Assembly: GCA_013373265.1 (NCBI GenBank)
Contig: JABXIC010000114.1
Span: forward strand, 1 to 54,844
Direction of reading: 5' to 3'
DNA length: 54,844 nucleotides
Origin: Methylocystaceae bacterium
GTDB taxonomy: Bacteria > Pseudomonadota > Alphaproteobacteria > Rhodospirillales > Terasakiellaceae
The stretch's first letter is position 1; the number at the start of each line of letters is the position of its first letter. The translations under genes were made by a program, and so were the position numbers. The notes under the pieces were generated by a model that saw only the letters and a list, made by a program, of their open reading frames with translations, was not told the origin of the DNA and did not search any database. This document shows positions 36,723 to 45,621 of the stretch, piece by piece.

Positions 36723-37061
36723 GTCTATTGTCCTTAAAAATGTAAAAAAACTTTCCATGGAGTGAATCTATTTTCATCAGATTCGCATTTCTTTGTGTTT
36801 ATTCATTTGGGTCATCATTCAATTTAATGTTTAAAAAATCAACACAAAATGTGTGCAGTTGCACAATGGATGGGCTTAAATTGTGAAAAGCCGCCTCGAA
36901 TGTCTGTTGCGATGCGACAATACAAACGTATTACAATAAAATTTCAGAAATGTATTGAAATAATAAACATAGCGTGTAGCCTTTTGTGAAATTATTAAAC
37001 AGACAGCTGTTGCGTCATCGGGAAGGCGCAAAGGTTTTTTTGCAAAGGGAGTTTGCAATCA
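36723..37061. promoter_or_regulatory. control region upstream of the polyamine transporter operon
   Basis: This 339-base AT-rich stretch has no gene. It contains GTTTAAAAAATCAAC at 36829-36843, whose first 11 bases match the palindrome upstream of gabT. It also holds a perfect dyad TGTGCA-GT-TGCACA (36852-36865), whose TGTGCAGTTG also has a close match upstream of gabT (TGTGCAATTG at 42163). Further TAAAC-ending elements (AATAATAAAC, AAATTATTAAAC) follow before the ATG at 37062. The shared elements suggest common control with the XRE-cupin regulator and the gab genes. Confidence 0.55.
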
Positions 37062-38165
37062 ATGACTGCTCAACATACTGATCCATTGGTCAGGTTTGTC
37101 GATGTTCAAAAAACGTATGATGGGGAACATCTGGTCGTTAAAAAACTGAACCTAGATGTTGAAAAAGGCGAGTTTTTGACGCTTTTGGGGCCAAGTGGTT
37201 CTGGCAAAAGTACCTGCCTTATGATGCTGGCGGGTTTTGAAACGCCGACACATGGTGATATCTTGTTGCAGGGCCAAGCTATTAATAATGTACCGCCTCA
37301 CAAGCGCGACATCGGTGTCGTCTTCCAGAATTATGCTTTGTTCCCGCATATGACGGTTGCTGAAAATGTTGCTTTCCCCCTGACAGTGCGCAAAGTCAAT
37401 CAGACAGATGCGAAGCAACAAGCCATTCGTGCTCTTGAAATGGTGCAGCTTGGTGAATTTGCAGATCGCAGACCCGGTCAGCTTTCCGGGGGCCAGCAAC
37501 AACGTGTTGCCTTGGCGCGCTCTTTGGTTTTTGAACCGCAATTGGTTTTGATGGATGAACCGCTGGGCGCTTTGGATAAAAAATTGCGCGAACAAATGCA
37601 AATCGAGATCAAGCATATTCATGAAAATTTGGGTGTGACGATGGTCTTTGTAACCCACGATCAAGATGAAGCTTTGACCATGTCAGATCGTGTCGCTGTC
37701 TTTAATGACGGCATCATTCAACAAATTGCACCGCCTGCAGAATTATATGAGAAACCGGCAAATAGTTTCGTCGCTAACTTTATCGGTGAAACCAATATGC
37801 TGTTTGGTGAAATCACCCAGACGCAAGGTGCTGAATGTGACGTTATGCTTTCCAACGGCACATCTATTAAATCACAAAATATCGCAGGTGCATCGGTGGG
37901 GGCCAAAACAGGTGTCTCTATTCGCCCCGAACGGGTACAATTGAGTGATACCATGCCTGATGCAGCAAACGCATTTGAGGCCACAGTTGTTGAAACCATT
38001 TACCACGGCAATCATGTGCGTGTTGCACTTGATGTCGTTGGGCAAACAGATTTCCGTGCGATGGTTCGTTCGGGAAACATTCATGCCGATTTAAACCCGG
38101 GGCATAAGCTTTATGTCGGTTTTTCGCAGAATGATTGTCGTGCGTTGGACCCAATGGCGACATAG
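37062..38165 (+). CDS. potA: polyamine ABC transporter ATP-binding protein
   Basis: A 367-residue ABC ATPase of the PotA/PotG type. The Walker A is GPSGSGKSTC, the signature LSGGQQQRVALARSL, the Walker B LVLMDEPLGALD and the switch His is in VFVTHDQDEAL. It ends with a TOBE-type regulatory domain (SIRPERVQL). It powers uptake by the two permeases and binding protein that follow. The ATG at 37062 follows AAGGGAG at a normal distance; the TTG at 37053 is an alternative. Spermidine versus putrescine preference cannot be set from the ATPase. Confidence 0.92.
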   Translation: MTAQHTDPLVRFVDVQKTYDGEHLVVKKLNLDVEKGEFLTLLGPSGSGKSTCLMMLAGFETPTHGDILLQGQAINNVPPHKRDIGVVFQNYALFPHMTVAENVAFPLTVRKVNQTDAKQQAIRALEMVQLGEFADRRPGQLSGGQQQRVALARSLVFEPQLVLMDEPLGALDKKLREQMQIEIKHIHENLGVTMVFVTHDQDEALTMSDRVAVFNDGIIQQIAPPAELYEKPANSFVANFIGETNMLFGEITQTQGAECDVMLSNGTSIKSQNIAGASVGAKTGVSIRPERVQLSDTMPDAANAFEATVVETIYHGNHVRVALDVVGQTDFRAMVRSGNIHADLNPGHKLYVGFSQNDCRALDPMAT

Positions 38166-38172
38166 GGAATAA

Positions 38173-38190
38173 ACGTGGGGAAACCCACGT
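38173..38190 (+). other. GNRA-capped mRNA stem-loop between potA and the binding-protein gene
   Basis: ACGTGGG-GAAA-CCCACGT is a perfect 7-base stem with a GAAA tetraloop, 7 bases after the ATPase stop codon and 43 bases before the binding-protein ATG. There is no T-run after it. Such structures often stabilise the downstream part of an operon mRNA, which would favour high expression of the binding protein. Confidence 0.55.
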
Positions 38191-38233
38191 AAGGGATACT
38201 TAATATTTCACTGTAACTTTGAAGGGGCATTTC

Positions 38234-39280
38234 ATGTCTACTAAAAAACTACTCTCTCTTACTTTGGGTGCGGCGGCAATGCTTGCCAGCACGTCATTTA
38301 ATGCACAAGCACGTGACCTGACCGTTGTTGGTTGGGGTGGGGCTTCTCAAGTGGTTCACCACGATGTGTATTTTGCACCGTTTTCTGCAAAAACCGGCAC
38401 CAAGATTGTAGAAGATAGCTACAACGGTGGTTTGGCTAAAATCAAAGCCATGGTTGATACAAACTCTGTCACATGGGATGCCATCTTGGTGGAAGCACCA
38501 GATCTGTTGCGCGGTTGTGAAAACGGCCTGTTTGAAACGATCGCTTGGGATAAAATCGGTCCTAAATCTGATTATATTGACGCAGCGGTAAGCGATTGTG
38601 GCGTTGGCTCTTACGTTTGGGCTGTTGCACTTGCTTATGACGGTGACGCGCTTAAAGAAGGCCCGAAAAACTGGGTAGATTTCTGGGATGTGAAAAAATT
38701 CCCGGGTAAACGCGGTATGCGTAAAGGTGCAAAATTCAACCTCGAAATCGCTTTGATGGCTGATGGTGTTGCACCGAAAGACGTTTATGAAGTATTGGCC
38801 ACCAAAGAAGGTCAAGACCGTGCTTTTGCGAAACTGGATCAGTTGAAAGCAAACATTCAATGGTGGGAAGCTGGTGCGCAACCGCCGGAATGGCTTGCTT
38901 CTGGCGATGTTGTTATGACAACGGCTTATAACGGTCGTATTACCAATGCCAACAAAGAAGGCAAAAACTTCAAAATTTCTTGGGATGGTCAAGTTTATGC
39001 GGTTGATTCCTGGGCCGTTGTTAAAAGGTCTTCCAACAAAGATAAAGCAATGGAATTTGTTGGCTTTGCGTCAGCTGAAGAAAACCAAGTTAAATTCCCG
39101 GCTGGCATTCCTTACGGTGTGACAAACAAAAAAGCGATTGCCGCCATTCCGGCAGCGTTGAGTGCAGAGCTGCCGACGGATGAAGCCAACCTGAAAAATG
39201 CTTTGGCAAACGATACGGAATTCTGGATCGATTTTGAAGGTGAATTGAACGAACGTTTCAATTCTTGGGCAGCTAAATAA
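38234..39280 (+). CDS. periplasmic polyamine-binding protein (PotD/PotF family)
   Basis: A 348-residue exported solute-binding protein. The signal peptide (KKLLSLTLGAAAMLA, cleavage near FNAQA) is followed by the family start RDLTVVGWGGASQ and the two-lobed fold. Typical segments are ILVEAPDLLRGCENG, the hinge GSYVWAVALAYDGDA and the pocket region QPPEWLASGDVVMTTAYNG. GAAGGGG precedes the ATG at 38234. It belongs to an operon with the ATPase and two permeases. The adjacent GABA genes favour putrescine or a related substrate, by inference. Confidence 0.9.
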   Translation: MSTKKLLSLTLGAAAMLASTSFNAQARDLTVVGWGGASQVVHHDVYFAPFSAKTGTKIVEDSYNGGLAKIKAMVDTNSVTWDAILVEAPDLLRGCENGLFETIAWDKIGPKSDYIDAAVSDCGVGSYVWAVALAYDGDALKEGPKNWVDFWDVKKFPGKRGMRKGAKFNLEIALMADGVAPKDVYEVLATKEGQDRAFAKLDQLKANIQWWEAGAQPPEWLASGDVVMTTAYNGRITNANKEGKNFKISWDGQVYAVDSWAVVKRSSNKDKAMEFVGFASAEENQVKFPAGIPYGVTNKKAIAAIPAALSAELPTDEANLKNALANDTEFWIDFEGELNERFNSWAAK

Positions 39281-39296
39281 GCTTCTCTTTCCGGTT

Positions 39297-39335
39297 GGTG
39301 TGGGGGAATTCTAAACCCGTGGAATTCCCTCCACC
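39297..39335 (+). terminator. stem-loop after the binding-protein gene
   Basis: GGGAATTC (39304-39311) pairs with GAATTCCC (39322-39329), and the outer bases GGTG (39297-39300) pair with CACC (39332-39335), with an internal loop. The stem is followed by TTTCTTTCTC. It lies 16 bases after the binding-protein stop codon. Because the permease genes follow in the same direction, it may be a partial terminator or an mRNA end that reduces permease expression relative to the binding protein. Confidence 0.5.
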
Positions 39336-39375
39336 TTTCTTTCTCATATCATTGCTAGAAATGGTTTAGGCAGGC

Positions 39376-40650
39376 ATGGATACGGTATCTGAAAATCAAA
39401 GTGCGCAAGCAGATGCTTTAGCTCAGCAGGGAGACGATATCCCTCTTAAGGTAAAGTTGAAACGTGCCGAACGGATGAAACAATTTAAGGCGATGGCTTT
39501 AATTGCCCCGTTGTTTCTGTTCACCCTGTGTGTTTTTGCCATTCCCATCGGTTTGATGTTATGGCGTTCAATTGATAACCCGGAAGTGGTTGACTACATG
39601 CCCGATACGGCCATTGAACTGGAAAATTGGTCCGGTGAAGGTCTACCGGGGGCGACATTGACGAACGTGTTTGCCAAGGATTTGGCCGCTGTTTATAAAA
39701 TGAAAAAAGTGTCTTCTGTTGGTAAACGGTTAAACTATGATGTTTCAGGTATGCGTTCTCTCATTTCGAGAACGGCACGTAAATTTAATCGTCACTTACC
39801 AGAAAATGCGACGATTGATGACTTCATCAAAGCAGATAGCCGTTGGGAAGATCAACGCTATTGGAAAGCACTCAAACGCGCATCGGGTTCTTTGACACCT
39901 TTTTATTTGCTGACGGCGTTTGACAAACAAATTAACGATCAAGATCAAATTGTCGATGTACCGGAAAATCAGGCCATTTATGTCAATATCTTTTGGCGCA
40001 CCATGTGGATTGCAGGGGTTGTGACCCTGGCCACCGTGCTCATCGCTTTTCCTATCGCGTACTTGTTGGCAAATGCATCTTCCAAGGTCTCTAACCTTTT
40101 GATGTTTTGTGTGTTGCTACCATTCTGGACTTCATTGTTGGTGCGGACATCGGCCTGGGTGGTTTTGTTGCAAAAGAATGGGGTGATCAATTCTTCGCTC
40201 GAGGCCTTAGGCCTGATTAATGAACCGATTACTTTGTTATTTGCCCGTCCAGCAGTTTATATCGGTTTTCTCCATTTGCTTTTGCCTTTTGTCATCTTAC
40301 CTTTATTCAGCGTGATGAAGTCCATTTCGCCCGCCTATATGCGTGCTGCGGTGAGTTTGGGGGCGCATCCGGCGGTGGCTTTTGTACGGGTTTATCTGCC
40401 ACAAACCTTGCCCGGCATTGGCGCGGGCGGCATCTTGGCCTTTATCTTGGCCATTGGTTACTACATCACACCTGCCTTAATCGGTGGGCCACAAGATCAG
40501 ATGCTCAGTTATTTTATTGCCCACCATGCCAATAGTTCGTTGAACTGGGGCTTGGCGTCGGCGTTGGGCCTGGTGTTGCTGGCCGCAACTTTGGTCTTGT
40601 TTACTATTTACAATCGTTTGACCGGGGCATCCGGGGTTAAAATGGGGTAA
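39376..40650 (+). CDS. polyamine ABC transporter permease with long periplasmic insertion
   Basis: A 424-residue PotB-type inner-membrane permease, much longer than the usual 270-300. Residues 1-40 are a charged cytoplasmic tail and the first helix is near 40-63. A soluble insertion of about 140 residues (roughly 65-205) follows, and the remaining helices start near 209 (IFWRTMWIAGVVTLATVL). The EAA loop, YMRAAVSLGAHPAVAF, contacts the ATPase. The extra loop would lie in the periplasm between the first two helices. Confidence 0.9.
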   Translation: MDTVSENQSAQADALAQQGDDIPLKVKLKRAERMKQFKAMALIAPLFLFTLCVFAIPIGLMLWRSIDNPEVVDYMPDTAIELENWSGEGLPGATLTNVFAKDLAAVYKMKKVSSVGKRLNYDVSGMRSLISRTARKFNRHLPENATIDDFIKADSRWEDQRYWKALKRASGSLTPFYLLTAFDKQINDQDQIVDVPENQAIYVNIFWRTMWIAGVVTLATVLIAFPIAYLLANASSKVSNLLMFCVLLPFWTSLLVRTSAWVVLLQKNGVINSSLEALGLINEPITLLFARPAVYIGFLHLLLPFVILPLFSVMKSISPAYMRAAVSLGAHPAVAFVRVYLPQTLPGIGAGGILAFILAIGYYITPALIGGPQDQMLSYFIAHHANSSLNWGLASALGLVLLAATLVLFTIYNRLTGASGVKMG

Positions 40651-40654
40651 TCAC

Positions 40655-41479
40655 ATGCAGTTACAACCTTATGCTACAATCGGTCAGAAAGTCTGGCATT
40701 ACACCTTTCTAACCATCGCAGGTGCGGGGCTGTTGTTCTTGATCTTGCCGATCCTTATCGTGATCCCGTTGTCTTTTAACTCAACCAGTTTCTTGAGCTA
40801 TCCTCTGAGCGGCTTTTCGTTTCAGTGGTATGAAGAAGTCTTTCACTCAGAAGTCTGGGTGCGTGCCATTAAAAACAGTATGTTTATTGGTTCTGTCTCT
40901 GCCTTTTGTGCAACGGCGCTTGGGACCTTGGCGGCCATGGGCCTGACACATGCGGATTTTCGTGGTAAAGGGGCGGTGAATGCTTTGCTGGTTTCACCGA
41001 TGATTGTCCCTATCGTGATTTCAGCCCTTGGTTTGTATTTTTTCTTTGCCGAAATTGGCCTGAATGCGACCTATATCGGCTTGATCCTTGCCCATACGGC
41101 CCTTGGTGCGCCTTTTGTTGTCATCACTGTAACGGCTACCTTACAAGGCTTTGATCGCAATTTGATGCGGGCCTCCGCCAGTTTGGGGGCCAATCCGTTG
41201 ACCACCTTTTTCAAGGTTGTGTTGCCGTTGATTTTACCAGGTGTTGTCTCGGGGGCTTTGTTTGCCTTTGCGACATCGTTTGACGAGGTCGTGGTGGTGC
41301 TCTTCACCGCAGGGCCTGAACAGCGTACTTTGCCGCGTCAGATGTTTGATGGGATTAAAGAGAATATCACCCCGGCGATTATGGCGGCGGCAACGTTGTT
41401 GATTGCTTTTGCGCTGGTGTTGCTGACTGTTTTGGAATATCTGCGTCGGCGTAGTGAAAAACTAAACACTCCTGTTTAA
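40655..41479 (+). CDS. polyamine ABC transporter permease, PotC type
   Basis: A 274-residue permease with about six helices, normal for the PotC branch. It has the segment PLSFNSTSFLSYPLSGFSFQ after the first helix and the EAA loop LMRASASLGANPLTTF that docks the ATPase. It begins 4 bases after the first permease stop, so translation is probably coupled. Its last bases overlap by 4 the tail of the oppositely oriented XRE-cupin regulator gene, giving a tail-to-tail junction with no room for a terminator. Confidence 0.92.
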   Translation: MQLQPYATIGQKVWHYTFLTIAGAGLLFLILPILIVIPLSFNSTSFLSYPLSGFSFQWYEEVFHSEVWVRAIKNSMFIGSVSAFCATALGTLAAMGLTHADFRGKGAVNALLVSPMIVPIVISALGLYFFFAEIGLNATYIGLILAHTALGAPFVVITVTATLQGFDRNLMRASASLGANPLTTFFKVVLPLILPGVVSGALFAFATSFDEVVVVLFTAGPEQRTLPRQMFDGIKENITPAIMAAATLLIAFALVLLTVLEYLRRRSEKLNTPV

Positions 41480-42027
41480 ACATAAGGTGGGCTGCACGCG
41501 CTGATGATTTCGCAGATTTCATCACTGGTGTTGCGGAAGCGATGGGGGGTTGTACTGTCAAAAAGATAACAATCCCCGACCTTTAAGACTTGTGTGGAGT
41601 CGCCAACGGTTAGTTCAATGCAGCCCTTTGTTACAATGCCACCTTCTGTGGATAAATGGCGCAGCATGGTTTTACCAGTATCCCCACCGGGGTGGTATGT
41701 TTCTTTCAGGATTTGCAGGTTGTGGTGTTTAGCATCCCCAACTTGAAGGAAAGACAAAAGGTTGTCATTGCTGAGTTCAGTAAGTTCATTCGGCTTGAAA
41801 AACACTTTGTCTTTTGCATGTTCACCCGCAGAGAAAAAGGCGGAAAGATCCATGGGGATACCTTCAAGAATCTTGCGCAACATGGCAATAGACGGGCTGT
41901 TTTGGTTTTTTTCAATTAAAGAAATGGTGCCGTTTGTTATGCCGGCGCGACGGGCTAATTCTCTTTGGGATAGCTTATATTCTTTGCGAACTTGTTTTAA
42001 GCGATCACCAACGTTGAATTTATCCAT
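41476..42027 (-). CDS. XRE-family regulator with cupin domain (PuuR-like)
   Basis: A 183-residue regulator. The N-terminal HTH reads LKQVRKEYKLSQRELARRAG followed by NGTISLIEKNQ, and the C-terminal cupin has GGDTGKTMLRHLSTEGG and the end segment VGDCYLFDSTTPHRFRN. This architecture is that of PuuR, the putrescine-responsive repressor of polyamine catabolism. It is divergent from gabT and convergent with the transporter operon, so control of both is likely. Candidate operators upstream of both sets share GTTTAAAAAAT and TGTGCARTTG elements. Confidence 0.9.
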   Translation of the reverse strand: MDKFNVGDRLKQVRKEYKLSQRELARRAGITNGTISLIEKNQNSPSIAMLRKILEGIPMDLSAFFSAGEHAKDKVFFKPNELTELSNDNLLSFLQVGDAKHHNLQILKETYHPGGDTGKTMLRHLSTEGGIVTKGCIELTVGDSTQVLKVGDCYLFDSTTPHRFRNTSDEICEIISACSPPYV

Positions 42028-42112
42028 AGTGCAACCTTTTGGATTTTAAATGAAATACTGTGTTTTTGGATTTCTAAAGTATAGGGCGTAAAAAAATAAA
42101 ATAAACGGGATT

Positions 42113-42172
42113 GTTTAAAAAATTAAACATGATAGAGTTACGTTTAATATTTCGTTACAATATGTGCAATTG
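42113..42172. promoter_or_regulatory. candidate operators between the XRE-cupin gene and gabT
   Basis: GTTTAA-AAAA-TTAAAC (42113-42128) is a perfect palindrome. TGTGCAATTG follows at 42163-42172, and CGTTTAAT half-sites lie between. Related sequences lie upstream of the polyamine transporter operon at 36829 and 36852. They are likely binding sites for the adjacent regulator. The base composition is strongly AT-rich here, so the palindrome alone could be chance; its sharing with the other region raises the weight. Confidence 0.5.
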
Positions 42173-42266
42173 TTATCGAAATTATAAACGGGTGGGGCGG
42201 TTGATTAATGTCTCCCACATAACCGCCCCACAGTTTTTATGAATTTTAGGTGAAATGAGGCATATG

Positions 42267-43556
42267 ATGGCTACAAATAAGAATCTTTTAGATCGTCGTG
42301 TAGAGGCGATTTCCGGTGGCGTTGGTTTTTTGACGGATTTTTTTGCTGAACGTGCTGAAGGTTCAGAGATTTGGGATGTGGAAGGCCGCCGCTTTATTGA
42401 CTTTGCAGCAGGCATTGGCGTGTGTAACACAGGCCACCGTCACCCTAAAGTTATGGCTGCCATTGAAAAGCAAATTGCCGCTTTCACCCATACATGCCAT
42501 CAGGTCACCCCTTATGAAAACTATGTTGAGCTTGCTGAAAAATTAAACGCGGCAGCACCTGGTTCTTCCAAGAAAAAAACGGCTTTTGTCACAACTGGGG
42601 CCGAAGCAGTGGAAAACGCCATCAAGATTGCCCGCGCCCACACAGGTCGCACAGGTGTTATTGCTTGTGGCGGGGCCTTTCATGGCCGTACCTTTATGGG
42701 CATGAGCCTGACGGGCAAAGTGATGCCTTATAAAGCCGAATTCGGTTCTATGATGAACGAAGTTTATCACTTCCCGTTCCCCAATGAAGTGCATCATGTC
42801 AGTGTTGACGATTCGATTGCGGGTCTGGAAAAACTGTTCAAGTTTGATATCGCCCCCAACCGTATTGCGGCGATCATTTTTGAACCCACCCAAGGTGAGG
42901 GTGGCTTTTATGTCGCGCCGAAAGAATTTGTTGAACGTATCCGCGCCATTTGTGATGAGCATGGTATTGTGATGATTGCTGACGAAGTACAATCCGGTTT
43001 TGGCCGTACTGGTAAAATGTTTGCGATGGAACATTATGGTGTTGAAGCCGACCTGATGACATCAGCCAAAGGTCTGGGCGGTGGTTTGCCGATCTCTGCT
43101 GTGATCGGCAAGGCAGAGATCATGGACGCCCCCAACCCCGGTGGTCTGGGCGGGACTTACGCTGGTAATCCGGTTGCCGTTGCTGCGGCCAATGCCGTTT
43201 GTGACATTATGGCTGAAGACGGTTTTCATGAGCGTACAACGGCTTTGGGCGCAAAACTGAAAGAGATGTTGAATGGTTTGCGCGCAGAAGTGCCGCAAAT
43301 TGCAGACGTGCGTGGTCAAGGCCTGATGGTTGCTGTTGAATTTATGGAAAATGGCGCACCACGCGCTGATATGGTGCCGGCAGTTATCAAATATGCCAAA
43401 GAGCATGGCTTGATCCTGATCTCTTGCGGCATCTACGCAAACTGCATCCGTTTCTTGCCACCTTTAACCACGACAGACGCTGTATTTGAAGAAGCATTGG
43501 GCATTATTGCCGATGCACTCAAAAATGCCTCTGCTTGTGCACAAGCTGCTGAATAA
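42267..43556 (+). CDS. gabT: 4-aminobutyrate aminotransferase
   Basis: A 429-residue class-III aminotransferase transferring the amino group of GABA to 2-oxoglutarate, giving succinate semialdehyde. The PLP-binding segment is VMIADEVQSGFGRTG and the Schiff-base lysine is in MTSAKGLGGGLPISAV. TTGAEAVENAIKIARAHTGR binds the cofactor phosphate. Starts at 42255, 42264 and 42267 are in frame; GAGG at 42257-42260 favours 42267. Succinate-semialdehyde dehydrogenase follows after 5 bases. Aminotransfer from putrescine itself is a possible secondary activity. Confidence 0.93.
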   Translation: MATNKNLLDRRVEAISGGVGFLTDFFAERAEGSEIWDVEGRRFIDFAAGIGVCNTGHRHPKVMAAIEKQIAAFTHTCHQVTPYENYVELAEKLNAAAPGSSKKKTAFVTTGAEAVENAIKIARAHTGRTGVIACGGAFHGRTFMGMSLTGKVMPYKAEFGSMMNEVYHFPFPNEVHHVSVDDSIAGLEKLFKFDIAPNRIAAIIFEPTQGEGGFYVAPKEFVERIRAICDEHGIVMIADEVQSGFGRTGKMFAMEHYGVEADLMTSAKGLGGGLPISAVIGKAEIMDAPNPGGLGGTYAGNPVAVAAANAVCDIMAEDGFHERTTALGAKLKEMLNGLRAEVPQIADVRGQGLMVAVEFMENGAPRADMVPAVIKYAKEHGLILISCGIYANCIRFLPPLTTTDAVFEEALGIIADALKNASACAQAAE

Positions 43557-43561
43557 GGGGT

Positions 43562-45019
43562 ATGATCTTGGAACTTTCAAACAAAAATCTCTTTAAGCAA
43601 CAAGCTTATATCAATGGGCAATGGGTTGATGCCGACAATGGAAAAACATTGGAAGTGAATAACCCGGCAACGGGGGAGATTATCGCCACCGTTCCGATGA
43701 TGGGGGCAGTGGAAACCCGACGCGCCATTGAAGCGGCAGAAGTTGCACAAAAATCGTGGAAGAAACGCCCGGCAAAGGAACGCGCCAATATTTTGCGCAC
43801 TTGGTACAACCTGATTATGGCGAACCAAGAAGATTTGGCCCGTATCATTACGCTGGAGATGGGCAAACCCTTGGCGGAAGCACGCGGCGAAGTCGCGTAT
43901 GGTGCCAGTTATATTGAATGGTATGCCGAAGAAGCTAAACGTGTTTACGGGTCAACCATTCCCGCACCGTCTGATGACAAGCGCGTGATTGTGATGAAAC
44001 AGCCGATTGGTGTTATTGCCTCTATCACGCCGTGGAACTTTCCGAACGCGATGATCACCCGCAAGATTGCTCCGGCCTTGGCTGTTGGGTGTTCAACGGT
44101 GATGAAACCGGCGGAACAAACACCTTTATCTGCCCTTGCTTTGTGTGTTTTGGCTGAAGAAGCTGGTCTTCCGGCTGGTTTGGTTAACTGCATCACAGGC
44201 AATCCCATCGCCATTGGTGGGGAGATGACGTCAAACGATATTATCCGTAAAGTAACCTTCACCGGGTCTACGGGTGTTGGGCGTTTGTTGATGGAACAAT
44301 CGGCAAAATCCATTAAGAAAATGGGTCTGGAACTGGGGGGCAATGCCCCGTTCATCGTCTTTGATGATGCCGATATCGATGCCGCAGTTGAAGGGGCGAT
44401 GATCTCTAAATATCGCAACTCGGGTCAGACGTGTGTCTGTGCCAACCGCATTTATGTGCAAGCCGGTGTCTATGACGTGTTTGCAGATAAACTGGCTGAA
44501 AAAGTCAAAGAACTGAAAGTCGGCAGTGGGTTTGAAGATGGTGTCTCTCAAGGGCCGTTAATTGACGATAAAGCGGTCACAAAAGTCGAAGCCCATCTGG
44601 AAGACGCTAAAGCCAAAGGCGGCGAAATCTTGTGTGGTGGTCAACGTCATACCTTGGGTCATAGCTTCTTTGAGCCGACCATCATCAAAAATGTCACCAA
44701 AGACATGTTGGTGTCGCGTGAAGAAACATTTGGTCCCATTGCCCCGCTTTTCAAGTTTGAAGATGTGGACGATGTCATTGCCCAAGCCAATGATACCGAG
44801 TTTGGTCTGGCTTCTTACTTCTATTCCAAGGATATGAGCAACATCTTCCGTGTTGCTGAAGAACTGGAATATGGCATGGTGGGTGTCAATACAGGCATCC
44901 TGTCTAATGAAGCCGCGCCTTTTGGCGGTATTAAACAATCTGGCCTTGGTCGTGAAGGATCTGTTTACGGTCTGGATGACTATCTGGAACTGAAGTACGT
45001 TCTTCTGGCTGAAGTTTAG
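43562..45019 (+). CDS. gabD: succinate-semialdehyde dehydrogenase
   Basis: A 485-residue aldehyde dehydrogenase that oxidises succinate semialdehyde to succinate, feeding the TCA cycle. The cofactor motif FTGSTGVGR, the general-base Glu in LELGGNAPFIVFDDAD and the catalytic Cys in NSGQTCVCANR are intact. It is co-oriented with gabT, spaced 5 bases. AAGGGG just before the ATG at 43562 is rather close; a TTG at 43568 is an alternative. The gene ends 12 bases before a strong hairpin. Other short-chain semialdehydes are possible substrates. Confidence 0.94.
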   Translation: MILELSNKNLFKQQAYINGQWVDADNGKTLEVNNPATGEIIATVPMMGAVETRRAIEAAEVAQKSWKKRPAKERANILRTWYNLIMANQEDLARIITLEMGKPLAEARGEVAYGASYIEWYAEEAKRVYGSTIPAPSDDKRVIVMKQPIGVIASITPWNFPNAMITRKIAPALAVGCSTVMKPAEQTPLSALALCVLAEEAGLPAGLVNCITGNPIAIGGEMTSNDIIRKVTFTGSTGVGRLLMEQSAKSIKKMGLELGGNAPFIVFDDADIDAAVEGAMISKYRNSGQTCVCANRIYVQAGVYDVFADKLAEKVKELKVGSGFEDGVSQGPLIDDKAVTKVEAHLEDAKAKGGEILCGGQRHTLGHSFFEPTIIKNVTKDMLVSREETFGPIAPLFKFEDVDDVIAQANDTEFGLASYFYSKDMSNIFRVAEELEYGMVGVNTGILSNEAAPFGGIKQSGLGREGSVYGLDDYLELKYVLLAEV

Positions 45020-45031
45020 GTCAAACAACGA

Positions 45032-45060
45032 TGCGCTGTAGATCCCCTCTACAGCGCATT
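45032..45060 (+). terminator. intrinsic terminator after gabD
   Basis: A perfect 12-base stem, ATGCGCTGTAGA (45032-45043) with TCTACAGCGCAT (45049-45060), and a 5-base loop is followed by TATTTTTAT. It lies 12 bases after the gabD stop and, because the next gene is on the minus strand ending at 45073, it may also stop transcription from that side. Confidence 0.9.
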
Positions 45061-45072
45061 ATTTTTATCTGA

Positions 45073-45486
45073 TTAAATAACGGCCTTTTTAAGCAAGGTG
45101 ATCAATTGTTCCTGTTCGTCCGGGGATAATTTTCCAAGAATTTCAGTCTGCAAAGAGGTGACGATGGGAGAAACCAGTTCGTAAATCCGGTGGCCTTCTG
45201 GACTCAAGCTGACTTCACGGGCGCGTCGATCACGGCGACTGATGACACGTAAAATATATCCTTTTTGCTCTAAGCGATCAATGACCCCGCCAATGGTTGC
45301 CTTATCGTAAGCAATCAAGTTAGCGACCTGTGCTTGTTCAATGCCGGGGTGGGATGCAAGGGCTTGCATGGTGGCAAATTGAACCTGGGTAATGTCATAT
45401 CCGGCTTCATGCAGATGGTGTTGAAAAACCTGCGTTGATAACTGATGGAGGCGTCGAATGAGATGACCTGCCATTTCATAAAGCAT
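45073..45486 (-). CDS. MarR-family transcriptional regulator
   Basis: A 137-residue MarR protein. The recognition helix is in QAQVANLIAYDKATIGGVID, followed by the wing RVISRRDRRAREVSLSPEG. It is convergent with gabD, sharing the terminator region, and lies just downstream of the GlcG-like gene of the aromatic-degradation operon in the same direction, with a 135-base gap. Candidate targets are the 4,5-cleavage genes upstream or genes elsewhere; the sequence does not show which. Ligands of this family are often aromatic acids. Confidence 0.87.
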   Translation of the reverse strand: MLYEMAGHLIRRLHQLSTQVFQHHLHEAGYDITQVQFATMQALASHPGIEQAQVANLIAYDKATIGGVIDRLEQKGYILRVISRRDRRAREVSLSPEGHRIYELVSPIVTSLQTEILGKLSPDEQEQLITLLKKAVI

Positions 45487-45621
45487 GATTGAAAATTCCC
45501 ATAGCGTCTGATTGCCCGTCTGTAAGACATGCGATCTTAACTTTCAGATGTTTTCAGAACAATGCCTTATAAATAATAGTGTGTACACTTATTTTTATTA
45601 AGTTACATGAGACACAGAAGT

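Noticed and set aside
42543..44551. Long minus-strand frames of 100-163 residues across gabT and gabD
   Set aside because: They are antisense shadows of two well-identified enzymes. Their sequences have no domain features, and the third-position pattern follows the plus-strand genes.
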